Shown here one piece after another: positions 19,333-28,797 of a stretch of DNA of 64,000 bases; position 1 is the first letter of the stretch, and each line of letters starts with the position of its first letter. The stretch spans positions 96,301,905-96,365,904 of the forward strand of contig OY757915.1 in NCBI GenBank assembly GCA_963585895.1. Reading direction: 5' to 3'. This DNA comes from Sepioteuthis lessoniana (taxonomy: Eukaryota; Mollusca; Cephalopoda; Myopsida; Loliginidae). A program made the position numbers and the translations under genes. The notes under the pieces were generated by a model that worked only from the letters and a program-made list of their open reading frames with translations, ran no database searches and was not told the DNA's origin.

Positions 19333-20383
19333 GTAATGAAAGAAAATGGTTTGACACTTAAAAAGGCAACAAGCAAATGATATCCCGCACAAACTGTTAT
19401 GGATGCAGACTATGCAGATTACATAGCGCTTCTGGTAAATACACCTACCCAAGCCGAATCCCTGCTGCAAAGTCTGAAGCATGCAGCAGGTGGCATTGGT
19501 CTCCATGTGAATGTAGACAAAATGGAGTACATGAGTTTTAATCAAAAAAGAGACACCTCCACACTAAATGGTGGCTCTCTGAAATTAGTGAATAAGTTCA
19601 TCTACCTTGGAAGCAGCATCTCATCTATTGAAAATGAGATCAATATGCGACTAACAGAGGTATGGACTGCTATCGATAAGTTATTGATCATATGGAAGCC
19701 AAACCTATCCGATAAAATAAAACACAACTTTTTCCAAGCAACAGTCGTCTCAATTTTACTATATGGATGCACCACATGGACGCTGACTAAGTGTATGGAG
19801 AAAAAGTTAGACGGGAATTGCTCAAGAATGCTGCAAGTCATATTGAATAAATCCTGGAAGTGACATCCCAGAAAGCAGCTGCTACATAACCACCTTCCTC
19901 TCATCTCTAAAACCATCGAATAAGATGGACAAGACATGTTGGGCACTGCTGGAAAGGTAAGAACGAAATCATAAGCAATGTCCTCCTATGGGCCTGTTCA
20001 CATGGATGTGCAAGTGTTGGATGACCAAGTAGAACCTTTCTACAATAGCTCTGTATGGCCATAGGATGTAGTCTAGAGGACCTGCCAGAAGTGATGGATG
20101 ATAGAAATGGATTGCAAGAGAGAGTCAGGGAAATCCATACTAGCAGCATGACATGATGATGATTTTTATAAAATAATTTGTTTGAAATATGATTATCTTG
20201 AAATGTTTTCTTTTGTGAAAATCTGATTATATGTTTTGTTAACAACACTGAAAAAATTAAAATCTCTTCAGTCTGTCTGATCTTTTGATCTTTTGAATGA
20301 CCCATATGTTTTGAACAGGTTGTAGGTGAACAACACATCACTAGTGGTCATCTCACTGAATAATGCATTCTGCTCAGTGTACA

Positions 20384-20630
20384 AGAGTGTTTGCCAATGG
20401 TCTGGGAGACTAGGGTTCGATCCCAGGTCACGTCATACCAAAGACTTTAAAAATAGTACTTGATACCTTCTTGCTTAACACTCAGCAATATAAGGTACGT
20501 ATCAAGGGTAAAGTGGAGTAATCCTGGGTAAGGAGTAGCACCCTACCCTACACCTCGGTGTAGTAGCTATTGAAAAAGGAGCCTTCTGGTTGCCCTCGGC
20601 TAAGGTCACCAACTTTACTTAGTCTATATG
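20384..20630 (+). repeat. SINE family D, sense copy
   Basis: A tRNA-like head (gtttgccaatggtctggg, B box gggttcgatcccaggtc) is followed by the family body (accaaagactttaaaa, cttgcttaacactcagc, gtatcaagggtaaagtgg) and end (gtagctattgaaaaagg, agccttctggttgccctc). The B box matches the Pol III consensus closely, so this copy could still be transcribed. Confidence 0.8.
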
Positions 20631-20955
20631 ATCCAGTAATTTTTATTCTCTTGTTAAAAAAGGATTCATGAATGCAAACTAGTAAATTCATATCACCCTG
20701 CAGACCACCAGAGATCTACATGGACCACTTTCAGAAACCCTGCTCTCTCGTACCTCTATAAATGGTTCAACTGAAAATTGAAAAGTACTTGCATATCTGG
20801 GCTGGCTTCTTTTAATATATGTTATGCAGTATATAGGATATAGAACCAAATATGAGGATTGGTCAGTAAGGAACACTTTTTATCTTTTCAACTACTCTCT
20901 CATCAGTGAAATGCTGCTAGTCTGTTATTAATTCCAGGGAACATATTTTTTTCAA
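20631..20955. other. Stretch with no recognised element
   Basis: No shared repeat or convincing coding frame. A short minus-strand open frame (20688-20876) has no features I recognise. Confidence 0.5.
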
Positions 20956-20959
20956 AGAA

Positions 20960-21468
20960 ACTATGACTGCTCTAATGATGCTCTGCAAAAAAGACAAAAT
21001 CAATGATTTGCTCACTCAATGGTAACACTGATTTCTTTAATATGGTTACTGGAATGTTGCTACATGGACGCTAACAAAACGGCTGGAGAAGAAACTAGAT
21101 GGCAATTACACAAGAATGCTGCGTGCAATCCTGAACAAGTCCTGGCAGCAACACCCCACAAGACACCAACTGTACGGCCACCTGCCCCCTATCACGAAAA
21201 CTATTCAAGTTAGACAAACCAGACATGCAGGACACTGCTGGAGAAGCAGAGATGAACTCATAAGAGATGTACTCTTATGGATCCCCACACATGGCCGCGC
21301 AAAAGCAGGGCGACCAGCTTGAACGTACATTCAGCAGCTATGTGAGCATACAGGATGTTGTCCTGAAGACCTTCCTAGGGCGATGAACGATAGGGAGGAG
21401 TGGCGAGAGAGGGTCAGGGATATCCGTGCTACCAGCACGATATGATGATGATGATGATGATGACGACT
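20960..21468 (+). pseudogene. RTE-like LINE relic, copy 2 (internally deleted)
   Basis: A short piece from the palm region (20960-21055, equivalent to the part after motif A in copy 1) is joined directly to the C-terminal region. That region starts with ATWTLTKRLEKKLDG near 21060 and continues through LRAILNKSWQQHPT, HLPPITKTIQ, RHAGHCWRSRDELI, HGRAKAGRPA and WRERVRDIRA, in two alternating frames. The element ends in a GAT repeat (21443-21465). The catalytic region is deleted. Confidence 0.8.
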
Positions 21469-22765
21469 ATGAATGACAATAGACCAAATGAAGATGCCTG
21501 TGGTGTAATATTTATTGCCGTTTGAAATGAACACGGCGACACAAGTTCAAATCCTGGACGAGACTGATTGCATTTCACATAGTACTAATACCCTTGTGTC
21601 ACATCCTGCTCATGTGGAGGAATTGCAAAATACACACTCTTACATTCACTTTCTGACTTATAACCTTGTAGGTATCCGTGGTGTAATGGTTATCGTCGTA
21701 GGAAATGGACACGGTGACACGAGTTCAAACCTTGGACAAGACTGATTGCATTTCACATTGGGAAAGGTATGAATCCAATTATTCTCCCTCAAGCTATGGG
21801 TAAATAGTAGGTCAGACTGGGTTCTACAGCTTTGATGAAGCAAGTAGTCTAGGAGAAGGAAAACTCTGAATTCAAACCTGTTAAACTCCGCTTAAAAATT
21901 GACCTTGTGTCATATCCTGCCCGAGCGGAGGGGTTGGTAAATATGAATAGACCAAATGAAAGAAAATGGTTTCACTTTAAAAAAAGGCAAGAAGCAAATG
22001 ATGAAACTATTACTCATGTAAACTATGCAGATGATCCAGTGCTTCTTGTAAATACACCTTCTCAATCTGAATCCCTGCTCCATAGACTGGAACAGGTAGC
22101 AGGAGATATTAGTCTCTATGTGAACTCAGAGGAAATAGAATTTATGTATTTTAATCAAGATGGTGGCATCTCCTCATTAGATAGCAAACCTCTGAAATTA
22201 GTTGACCAGTTCATATACCTCAGTAGCAATATCTCATCTACTGAAAGGAATATCAATATGTGCATAGCTAAAGCATAGACTGCTAGTGATAGGTTAATGA
22301 CCATATGGGAATCTGATCTCTCTGATAAAATAAAATGAAGAATTTTTCAAGCTGTAGCCATGTCAGTACTATTGTATGGTTGCACTACTTGGAATTTAAT
22401 GAAACCCTTGAAGGAAAAGCTAGATGGGAATTACACAAGGATGCTGTGTGCCATTTTGAACAAATCCTGGAACCTCACAAAACAGCAGCCATATGACCAT
22501 TTTCCTCCCATCTCACAAACCATCCAAGAAAGATTAGCAAGACATGTTGGGCACTGCTGAAGAAGTCAGGATGAACTCATTAGTGATGTTCTTCTATGGA
22601 ATCTCATACATGGACATACCAGTGTTGACCAAACAGCAAAAATTTACATTCATCAGGTCTGTGTTGTCTGGAGGACTTACCAAGAGTGATGACTGATAGG
22701 GATGGATAGCAAGAGAGAGTAAAGGGAATCCATGCTATGAATATGCCTTGATGATGATGATGATG
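21469..22765 (+). pseudogene. RTE-like LINE relic, copy 3 (YADD retained)
   Basis: It begins directly after the tail of copy 2, so the two are head to tail. A dimeric SINE A (21493-21945) is inserted near its start. The longest frame (about 21946-22278) contains the catalytic YADD at 22024-22035, then LLVNTPSQSESLL, FIYLSSNISSTE and a stop. The rest continues through LLYGCTTWNLMK near 22370, RMLCAILNKSW near 22440, and HFPPISQTIQ near 22500, with further stops. It ends in a GAT repeat near 22745-22763. It is the only copy here with an intact YADD, but it is otherwise broken. Confidence 0.8.
21493..21945 (+). repeat. Dimeric SINE family A inserted in LINE copy 3
   Basis: An exact 15-bp target-site duplication, AATAGACCAAATGAA, flanks the whole dimer (21478-21492 and 21946-21960), so both monomers arrived as one unit. 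Monomer 1 (21493-21620) has a head but a large internal deletion. The linker (about 21621-21670) contains acacactcttacattcac and cttataaccttgtag. Monomer 2 (about 21671-21939) is nearly complete, with A-box gtggtgtaatggttatcg and B-box gagttcaaacc. The linker is the same as in the antisense dimer at 2868-3411. Confidence 0.85.
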
Positions 22766-22769
22766 ACTT

Positions 22770-23065
22770 CCTGGGAAGGTGTTCAGATGAACTCCATGCT
22801 CGAGTATCCCCAATCAAGAAGTTTCTAATCAAAACTCAGTTTGACAAGTCCCATCCAAGTTTTATTGATATCTCTAGTTCTTGACAAAAGTTCTGCTCAA
22901 GCAGCTTCTTGTGAAAAACTTCACAGAACTTGGTCCCTATAAACCTGCATTAACTTGTTAAATGTTTCTATAATACTGTCCTGAAGATCAAAACAGAACT
23001 TGAACCTATGTTCTATTTTCATAAAACACTCTAACTAAATGCATTTGTAATAACCAATACTTCAC
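22770..23065. other. Stretch with no recognised element
   Basis: About 300 bp between the tail of LINE copy 3 and a SINE A-like fragment. I recognise nothing in it. Confidence 0.5.
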
Positions 23066-23067
23066 TT

Positions 23068-23250
23068 TCTCCTAGATTGGTTGCCTTACCAAAGCTAGAG
23101 AGACCAATCTTCCTGATTTATCCATTGCTGAGGGGGGTGAAAGAGATGGATTTATGCCTTTCCCACATAGTGAAATATAAACTACCAAGTCCAGAATTTG
23201 AATTTAGCTCGCTTTGACAATAACCATTACACTGCATGTGCCTCCTTTCT
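23068..23250 (-). repeat. Diverged SINE A-like copy, antisense
   Basis: The order ctcctagattggttgcctta, ccaaagctagagagacc, tttatgcctttcccacat, then a B-box-like fragment (cagaatttgaatttagc) and an A-box-like taaccattacactgc match family A in reverse, with many changes. Confidence 0.6.
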
Positions 23251-23387
23251 TGATATTGTTTCCCCACAGCACATGACTTTGATGTCTCAAAATCTAAAGT
23301 CAGTAGTTATCTTATTAATCCTTAGTTGCCTGAGTTGTTCTCTCTGTCCATACATTAATATTCCCATCTTCACTTATTATCTGGGGG

Positions 23388-23668
23388 AGCCCCCATGGCA
23401 TAATGGCTCCAGTGCTAGATTGTGGCTTCAAAATAAGCAAGTTTGAAGTAAGGACAAACTCATAAGTGATGTACTCCTGTGGACCCCTTCACATGGATGA
23501 GCAAAGGCAGGACAACCAGCTAGAACCTACATACAGCAGCTCTGTGCTGATACAGGATGTAGCTCTGAAGACCTGCTGGAAGCAATGGACGATAGAGAAG
23601 GGTGGCGAGAAAGGGTCAGGGATATCCATGCTGATGGTGTGACATGATGATGATGATGATGATGAATT
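23388..23668 (+). repeat. SINE B head joined to RTE-like LINE 3' end
   Basis: The first 59 bp (23388-23446) are a family B tRNA-like head (catggcataatggctccag, aataagcaagtttgaa). The sequence then switches at once to the LINE C-terminal and 3' end (gacaaactcataagtgatg, ccagctagaacctacatac, gtggcgagaaagggtcaggg) and ends in six or seven GAT units. The LINE part matches the 3' 220 bp of copies 1-3. It could be a chimeric retrotransposition product or a 5'-truncated LINE copy that happened to land on a SINE head. Confidence 0.65.
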
Positions 23669-23789
23669 TATTCAATTTATTTTGTAGTATTTTACAAAGT
23701 GTGATCAAAATGTATCTAGACTGAAGCTTTAATTTTTTGAATTTGAAAAGTAAGAATTTAAATAAATGGAAACTTATATAAAAAAATGA

Positions 23790-24155
23790 TTATGTAAAGA
23801 TGCCTAGACTGGTGTCTAGATCTTTAGGCTGCTATGGGGAAGTCTAAACTGTTGTCACAATGTCTAGACTGCTATCTAGAAACCTAGACTGATATTTAGA
23901 CTGTAGTCTTGCTGTTTAGATGTTTAGAATGCAGTTTAGATGTCAGACTGCTAAGTGTCTAGACTACTGTCTCATTGTCTAGATGCTTAGACTGCTGCTT
24001 TGATCTCTAACCTGCTCTTGAAAAGTTTCAACTGTTGTCTCAATGTGTAGACGGATGTCTAGACTGCAGTCTAGATATCTAAACTGTTTAGTGTCAAGAC
24101 TACTGCCTAGATGTTTAGGTTGCAGTCTAGATGTCTAAACAAAGTGTAGATGTGT
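23790..24155. repeat. TCTAGA-rich degenerate minisatellite
   Basis: The motifs GTCTAGACTGC, GTCTAGATGT and TTTAGACTGCAG recur about every 15-25 bp over roughly 365 bp, with strong variation between units. Many units contain the palindrome TCTAGA or its one-base variants. There is no open frame of note. Confidence 0.8.
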
Positions 24156-24179
24156 CAGTGCCAATTTGAAACAAAAAAC

Positions 24180-24500
24180 TATGGAGTAAGTATTGATACT
24201 TTTTGAAAAGCAGTTTTTGACAAAACACAGGATTATACAAGTACAACACCCTCCATACTCACCAGACTCCTAGCTCTGTGGAACTTTTCCTGTTTACTAA
24301 AATTAGAATACATCTGAAGAGTAAGAGATTTGAGGACACAAAGATTATTAATATGAATGAAAACTTCACTGGTTATCAAAAGAGGAATTGTAGAGGTGCT
24401 TTGATTAATGAAAAATTCACTGGAATAAGTATTTTGAATGATAAGGGAACTATTTTGAAGAAAATGAATGTTTCATTCATTGTTTCCTTCTGTCTTGGTA
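24180..24500 (+). pseudogene. Mariner-type transposase C-terminal relic, first of a pair
   Basis: The frame near 24250 gives VQHPPYSPDS, the third-aspartate motif region of mariner-type transposases (usual form HPPYSPDLAPCD). After frame changes it gives a C-terminal region with RCFD and WNKYFE-like residues near 24400-24450. Stops and frameshifts are present, and the first two catalytic residues are not found. It is a dead fragment. Confidence 0.6.
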
Positions 24501-24614
24501 AATACAACTTTAATTTGAATTTTTCTTTAACACACCTCATATTCAGGGATAATCATTTTTGTGAATTTTGCTTTGATAATGACAATTGAACTTTTTAATG
24601 TTATTCATGTAGAT

Positions 24615-24710
24615 CTATGAGTGATGGTAATCAAAGAATGACTCTAAGTTCCATAAAGCTTCAGAACTGGAGCCTCATCACCGAACGCAGTTTAGTGTCA
24701 TACCAAAGTG
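24615..24710 (-). repeat. Repeat family C body fragment, antisense
   Basis: The sequence gatggtaatcaaagaatgac, then cagaactggagcctcatcac, then gcagtttagtgtcatacc matches the middle of family C in reverse. It lies between the two mariner-type relics. Confidence 0.55.
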
Positions 24711-24714
24711 TAGA

Positions 24715-25085
24715 TAAGTCACTGCTATTTAAAAACAATTATGAATCAATTCTCAGTATTTTTTGAACAACAGCTTTTGGCAAAATACAAGTGTATCACC
24801 CTTCATATTCACCTGACACCCTTGTTTCATGTCACTTTTTTTCTAAATTGAAAATTCTTCTCATGAATGAGATTTGAGGATGTGAAGGATGTTAAAAGAA
24901 ATATGATGGTGAAACATTAAGAGTAGTTTTGGAGAGGTATTACCCAATGAAAAACTCTCTGGTATAAATGAGTGTGCTGAAGGTCAAGGGACTGTTTTAA
25001 AGGAAATTAACATCTCATTCATGGTTTATTTCTGTTTTGGTAAATACAATTTAAGTTTCAATATTTTAGGACACATTTTGTATTG
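24715..25085 (+). pseudogene. Mariner-type transposase C-terminal relic, second of a pair
   Basis: It parallels the first relic base by base in places: acagcttttggcaaaatac, tatcacccttcatattcacc (YHPSYSPDT), ctaaattgaaaattcttctc, and a matching end (ggtttatttctgttttggta, aatacaatttaa). The frame is interrupted by several stops. The two relics therefore come from the same transposon family, and each is decayed separately. Confidence 0.6.
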
Positions 25086-25356
25086 TCACATGAAGCCCTT
25101 GAGATTGGACTGAGAAAAGAGAAGAAAAAGAAAAAAATTACCTGTGGTACCTTACAGCACTCTGAAATCTCCAATCACACAGGTTCTCTTCACTCATCCC
25201 TGATGTAACCTTCTAAATCCTCAATAGAGTTTTACCTTATGCTTATTTCCCAAAACCAATTTTCATTACTGACCACAAATGATCTTATTAAGACAATCTT
25301 TGTTATAGCATACCTATCAAAAACTGTCAAATCATGTTTTCATTTATCAAGCAACA

Positions 25357-25361
<5 letters not shown>

Positions 25362-25418
<57 letters not shown>
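25362..25418. repeat. AT microsatellite
   Basis: About 57 bp of near-pure (AT)n. A second run, (TA)n of about 32 bp, lies at 25619-25651. The DNA between them (about 200 bp) contains no recognised feature. Confidence 0.95.
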
Positions 25419-25421
<3 letters not shown>

Positions 25422-25618
25422 ATCTTGCTTGTTGCTTTTAATAATTTTCTGATGAACTTTTCTTTTATTAAACAGGAAATGTTCCAAAGAGCTTGGAGTC
25501 TGGTGAATATAGAGGATGTTGCTCTTGCATACTCCTGTGTTTTCCCAAAAATTGCTTTTTAAAAAGTATTGATATTTACTCCATAATTTTTTGCTTCAAA
25601 GTGGCACTGTCTGTACAG

Positions 25619-25654
<36 letters not shown>

Positions 25655-25729
25655 GTAAAGTCAGTGATTAGTATTTTAAAAAATAAACCAGTTTGGTTCT
25701 GCTTATAATTTAAACTTGGTGTTACAACT

Positions 25730-25880
25730 GTTATGAAGGGATGCAGAAAATTTCTAGTCTTAACCAATGGTTGCATTTCTTTCTTGGTCAGGCCAAGGAA
25801 TTTTCATGTTAGTCCCATGGTTTTAAGGCATTCCTTCCTCGGCCAGGCTGAGAACTTCTCAGCACCCCTCATATATAGAG
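25730..25880. repeat. Two-unit imperfect repeat
   Basis: The motif ttggtcaggccaagg with its flanks (about 25775-25815) recurs as cggccaggctgag with its flanks (about 25825-25865), giving two diverged units of about 50 bp. On the minus strand the peptide pattern is FSAWPRKE and then FLGLTKKE, which may be a remnant of a repetitive low-complexity frame. I cannot identify it further. Confidence 0.35.
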
Positions 25881-25984
25881 AGAAATTTTACATCTTCACT
25901 TCTGACTACACATTTGATATATTACTAAAGACACTTCAGTTTCGTTTTTGTAATATATAATAAATTAGGGTTATTTTTAGGCTC

Positions 25985-26165
25985 AGTGAAAATGACACAA
26001 GGTAAGTTTAGAAAGTAATGAGATTGAATTTTTATTTTTCAGATTGGCAACATTGAATGAAGATCAACTGATCAGTGTTGAGTTGAAACATTTGAAAATA
26101 TTCAAGTTAATGTTTGCTTCTCAGAATTCGGATTTATCTGAGGAAACTTGGATTATTACAAGTGT
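25985..26165 (+). repeat. Dispersed repeat piece shared with 12.6 and 13.1 kb
   Basis: The stretch aaagtaatgagattgaattt, then tttttcagattggcaacatt, then ttgcttctcagaattcgg, then cttggattattacaagt follows the same order as 12600-12770 and 13130-13300. It is probably the 5' non-coding part of a DNA transposon family (mariner type is a guess). Confidence 0.45.
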
Positions 26166-26169
26166 GTTT

Positions 26170-26800
26170 GGTTAAGTGTATTATAAAAATGGAACACAAG
26201 ATCAAATTCTCTGACAAACTTTAAGACAATATAGCAGATCTTTAACAAATTGACATAAGCTTATGAATATCAGATTCTATTCCTAGTATAGCTTTTTAGG
26301 TGGCACAAGACATATTTAGATGTCCAAGAGATTGTGGAAGAGGAACCTTGTTCTGGTTGACCAATCAATTTACAAACAAAACAAAAAACAACAAAAATGA
26401 AGATTCTTATCAGATCTGAGAGATGTTTCACAGTAATGATAACACTGGCCTGTATTAAAAAATTTTTTTCCAAAGGTCAAATGTTTATCAAGTGATATAA
26501 TATGACCATTTTATGCTGAATTAAAAAATACCATTCATTGTGTTTTGTCAGGTCTGGTTTTTAAGATGTACTTGAATACTTCACAAGTTGTGCACAATAA
26601 TAACACTTATTCAAAAGTCTGTGGACTCTACTTATCACAGCTGATTGTGGGTGCCTGGCATTTAGTATAGCATATAATGTCATATGTGTACCTAACTACA
26701 GTGTACCACTCTACTCGCTAACAGTGGGTACAGGGCTTATTCCTCAGGTTAAAATGATTTTAATGTACTGCGTCAAGTGTCAATGACGAGCTGAGTGCTG
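26170..26800. other. Stretch with no recognised element
   Basis: No shared repeat was noticed. A polypyrimidine tract followed by CAG at about 26810-26822, 25 bp upstream of the ATG at 26847, looks like a 3' splice site in the 5' leader of the next gene relic. Confidence 0.45.
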
Positions 26801-27593
26801 ATTTATTTTTTTCTCTTTTCAGTTTGATATTTGTATTCCTGTCAGAATGGATCGCAAGTGTAAGAATAATCCTGACAGGTTCTGTTATATATGCGGTAAT
26901 GTGGTTATTCCTAACCCTCAAGCAAAAATCACTGACTTGTGAAGAAGGCATATCACGATTACTTTTGATTTAATCTAGGGGATCAGGATAATCTATTTGC
27001 TTCCCAGGTTTGCTGTAAAACATGTGAGGAGAACTTGAGGGATTGGAGGAATGGTAAGAGGAAGAGTATACCATTTGCCATTCCAATGATCTGGAGGGAA
27101 GGAAAAGATCACATTACGGATTATTATTTCTGCATGAAAAATCTAAAAGGAATAAATTGCAAGAACAAACACCATGTCTAATACTTCAATGTTTCTTCTG
27201 TGATAAGACCAATCCCTCATAGCTTAGACCTTCCTGTTCCTGAGCCAGATGGTAACATGGAATATAGCTCTGATTCCAAACATAGTGACATGACTGTTGT
27301 AGCTGGGGATGACGCATACAAGCCAGAAGAGGACAACCAGCCAGTACTCTTGGTACAAGTAGAACTCAACAACCTGACATGAGACCTGAATCTTTCAAAA
27401 GAATCGGCTCAGCTGCTGGGTTCATATTTCAAAGAGAAACATCTGTTGACACCAGGAACAACGTTCTACTGGTATCAAGACAGTGAGAGAGAATTAAGAT
27501 AGTTTTTCATGCTCTAGGATGAAGTCAACATTGGTTTATTGCAATAACATTGCTGGATTGATCAAATTAATGGGCTTAGAGTATGATACTATA

Positions 27594-28162
27594 TGTTGTA
27601 TATTGACCTACGACCCGGCCAGGCTGTCAAAATAGGAAATGCACCTGTGTAAATAACAGGTGTATCCGGTCGAGGAATAGCAGCGTATAACCTTGACCGT
27701 GGATGGGTTGAATGAGTGCAATTTGTGACGCCCACAAGAAGAAGGTGGATGTTGAACTATTATATAACTCAGTGCTCAGGAAATTCGATCAGTTGGAGAT
27801 CAGACCAGTTGGAGACAAGATGCGGTAGAGAAAGCCAGCACCCAGCAGAGGGAGCCCTCAGGCCCCTCATTAATCAGTTTCGAGATCAGATCAGTTGGGG
27901 ATCAGACGAGTTGGAGATAAGATGCGGTAGAGAAAACCAACACCCAGAGAGGCTGGGCCCCTGGTTGAGAAGCCCAGGAGAACGGGAAAGAAACGCGGTT
28001 ATGGCCAATAGAGTGGGGGTCAATATGTTGCAGTTCTGTTCGGTCTCCAACTCCCTCTCACACACAACCCTTTCAAATAAAGAGAGAGGTATATTTTTCT
28101 AAGAACTGTGTCGCTCGTCTTTATTGTGTCGTCGTTATGTTTCCGCACATGAGTATACAACA
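27594..28162. mobile_element. Solo LTR (569 bp) with TATA box, poly(A) signal and internal duplication
   Basis: The ends are a perfect 9-bp inverted pair, TGTTGTATA and TATACAACA, and a 4-bp target duplication (TATA, 27590-27593 and 28163-28166) flanks them. A TATA-like box (TATATAA) is at 27761-27767 and AATAAA is at 28076-28081, as expected for promoter and polyadenylation signals of an LTR read on plus. Between them a unit of about 55 bp (gatgcggtagagaaa core) occurs twice, near 27787-27840 and 27893-27946. There is no internal domain, so it is a solo LTR. If one target copy and the LTR are removed, the host frame runs straight through, so it inserted into the coding region. A 4-bp duplication fits several LTR groups; I do not assign one. 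Confidence 0.82.
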
Positions 28163-28455
28163 TATAGAATGGAGACTATTTATTGACTCACCAAGCAGAA
28201 GTCTCAAACTAGTTCTTCTACATAATGGGAATAGTTTTTCATTAATCTCTATTGGGCATTCAGCACAAATGAAAGAAAGTCACAATAGCATGAATCATTT
28301 GCTGTGTGCTGTTAACTATCAAGAGCACAAATGGTTGATTTGAAGAGATCTTAAGGTGGTTGGACTGGTTCTAGGACTCAAAGGTGGGTACACAAAGTAT
28401 CCTTGTTTTCTGGGTCTCTGGAATAGCCAGGCTGATGACCAACATTATATCAGAC

Positions 28456-28797
28456 AAGGGAGGGCATTGTAGTAGTAATGCCACGAACAATCTTACCTCG
28501 AAGAAACAGAAGGTGTGCTCTCTCTGCTACCGGCACATGGAAACCAGAAGAAAAAAAGTACGCAAGAGGTGTGACTTGTTTTATGGAGGAGAACGAGATA
28601 AGTCTCCGTGAAGTGGCGAGATTTGATGAATATAAAAGAGACTAAGTTTGAAGTGGAAAAGCGCAGTATTTTGCTGATGTCTGATTGGTGGACATCCAAC
28701 AGTTTATTTTGCGTGTTAAATAATTTGACTACCCACCAATAGGTTGATTCCTCTTCGATTAGACTTCCAAAACCTCGAACAGGCATTAAGACAAAAG
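28456..28797. other. Insert of unknown origin inside the gene relic
   Basis: The flanking parts of the decayed gene (ending near LTTLYQT-type broken frame at 28455 and resuming around 28798) do not account for about 340 bp here. The insert has a plus-strand frame with CSLCYRHMETRRKKVRKRC, a Cys-x2-Cys pair followed by a basic stretch and Cys. That is reminiscent of the cysteine-rich C terminus of piggyBac transposases. A TTAA lies at the right boundary (28799-28802), the usual piggyBac target, but no matching TTAA is seen on the left. Identity is uncertain. Confidence 0.3.

Larger units (their letters stand above)
18280..20165 (+). pseudogene. RTE-like non-LTR retrotransposon relic, copy 1
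   Basis: This encodes a decayed reverse transcriptase. In order: NYRGITLTS near 18290; FVDFLKAFDSIHR (palm motif A) near 18755; LDYV near 18970; the catalytic box, here YADY instead of YADD, at 19411-19422; FIYLGSSISS near 19600; LLYGCTTWTLTK near 19760; and RMLQVILNKSW near 19830. Two insertions interrupt it: SINE B at 18361-18607 and a solo LTR at 18998-19332, each with a target-site duplication. Stops and frameshifts occur throughout, and the 5' half (endonuclease) is missing. The 3' end is a short GAT repeat near 20155-20163. The trinucleotide tail and short 3' region fit the RTE group. The element is dead. Confidence 0.8.

Noticed and set aside
19602-20341. Minus-strand frames of 114 and 144 codons.
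   Set aside because: They are opposite LINE copy 1 and its tail. The plus strand carries the reverse transcriptase motifs.
28144-28343. The open frame just after the solo LTR as a separate gene.
   Set aside because: Its first codons lie in the LTR end. The remainder continues the interrupted zinc-finger-like protein.
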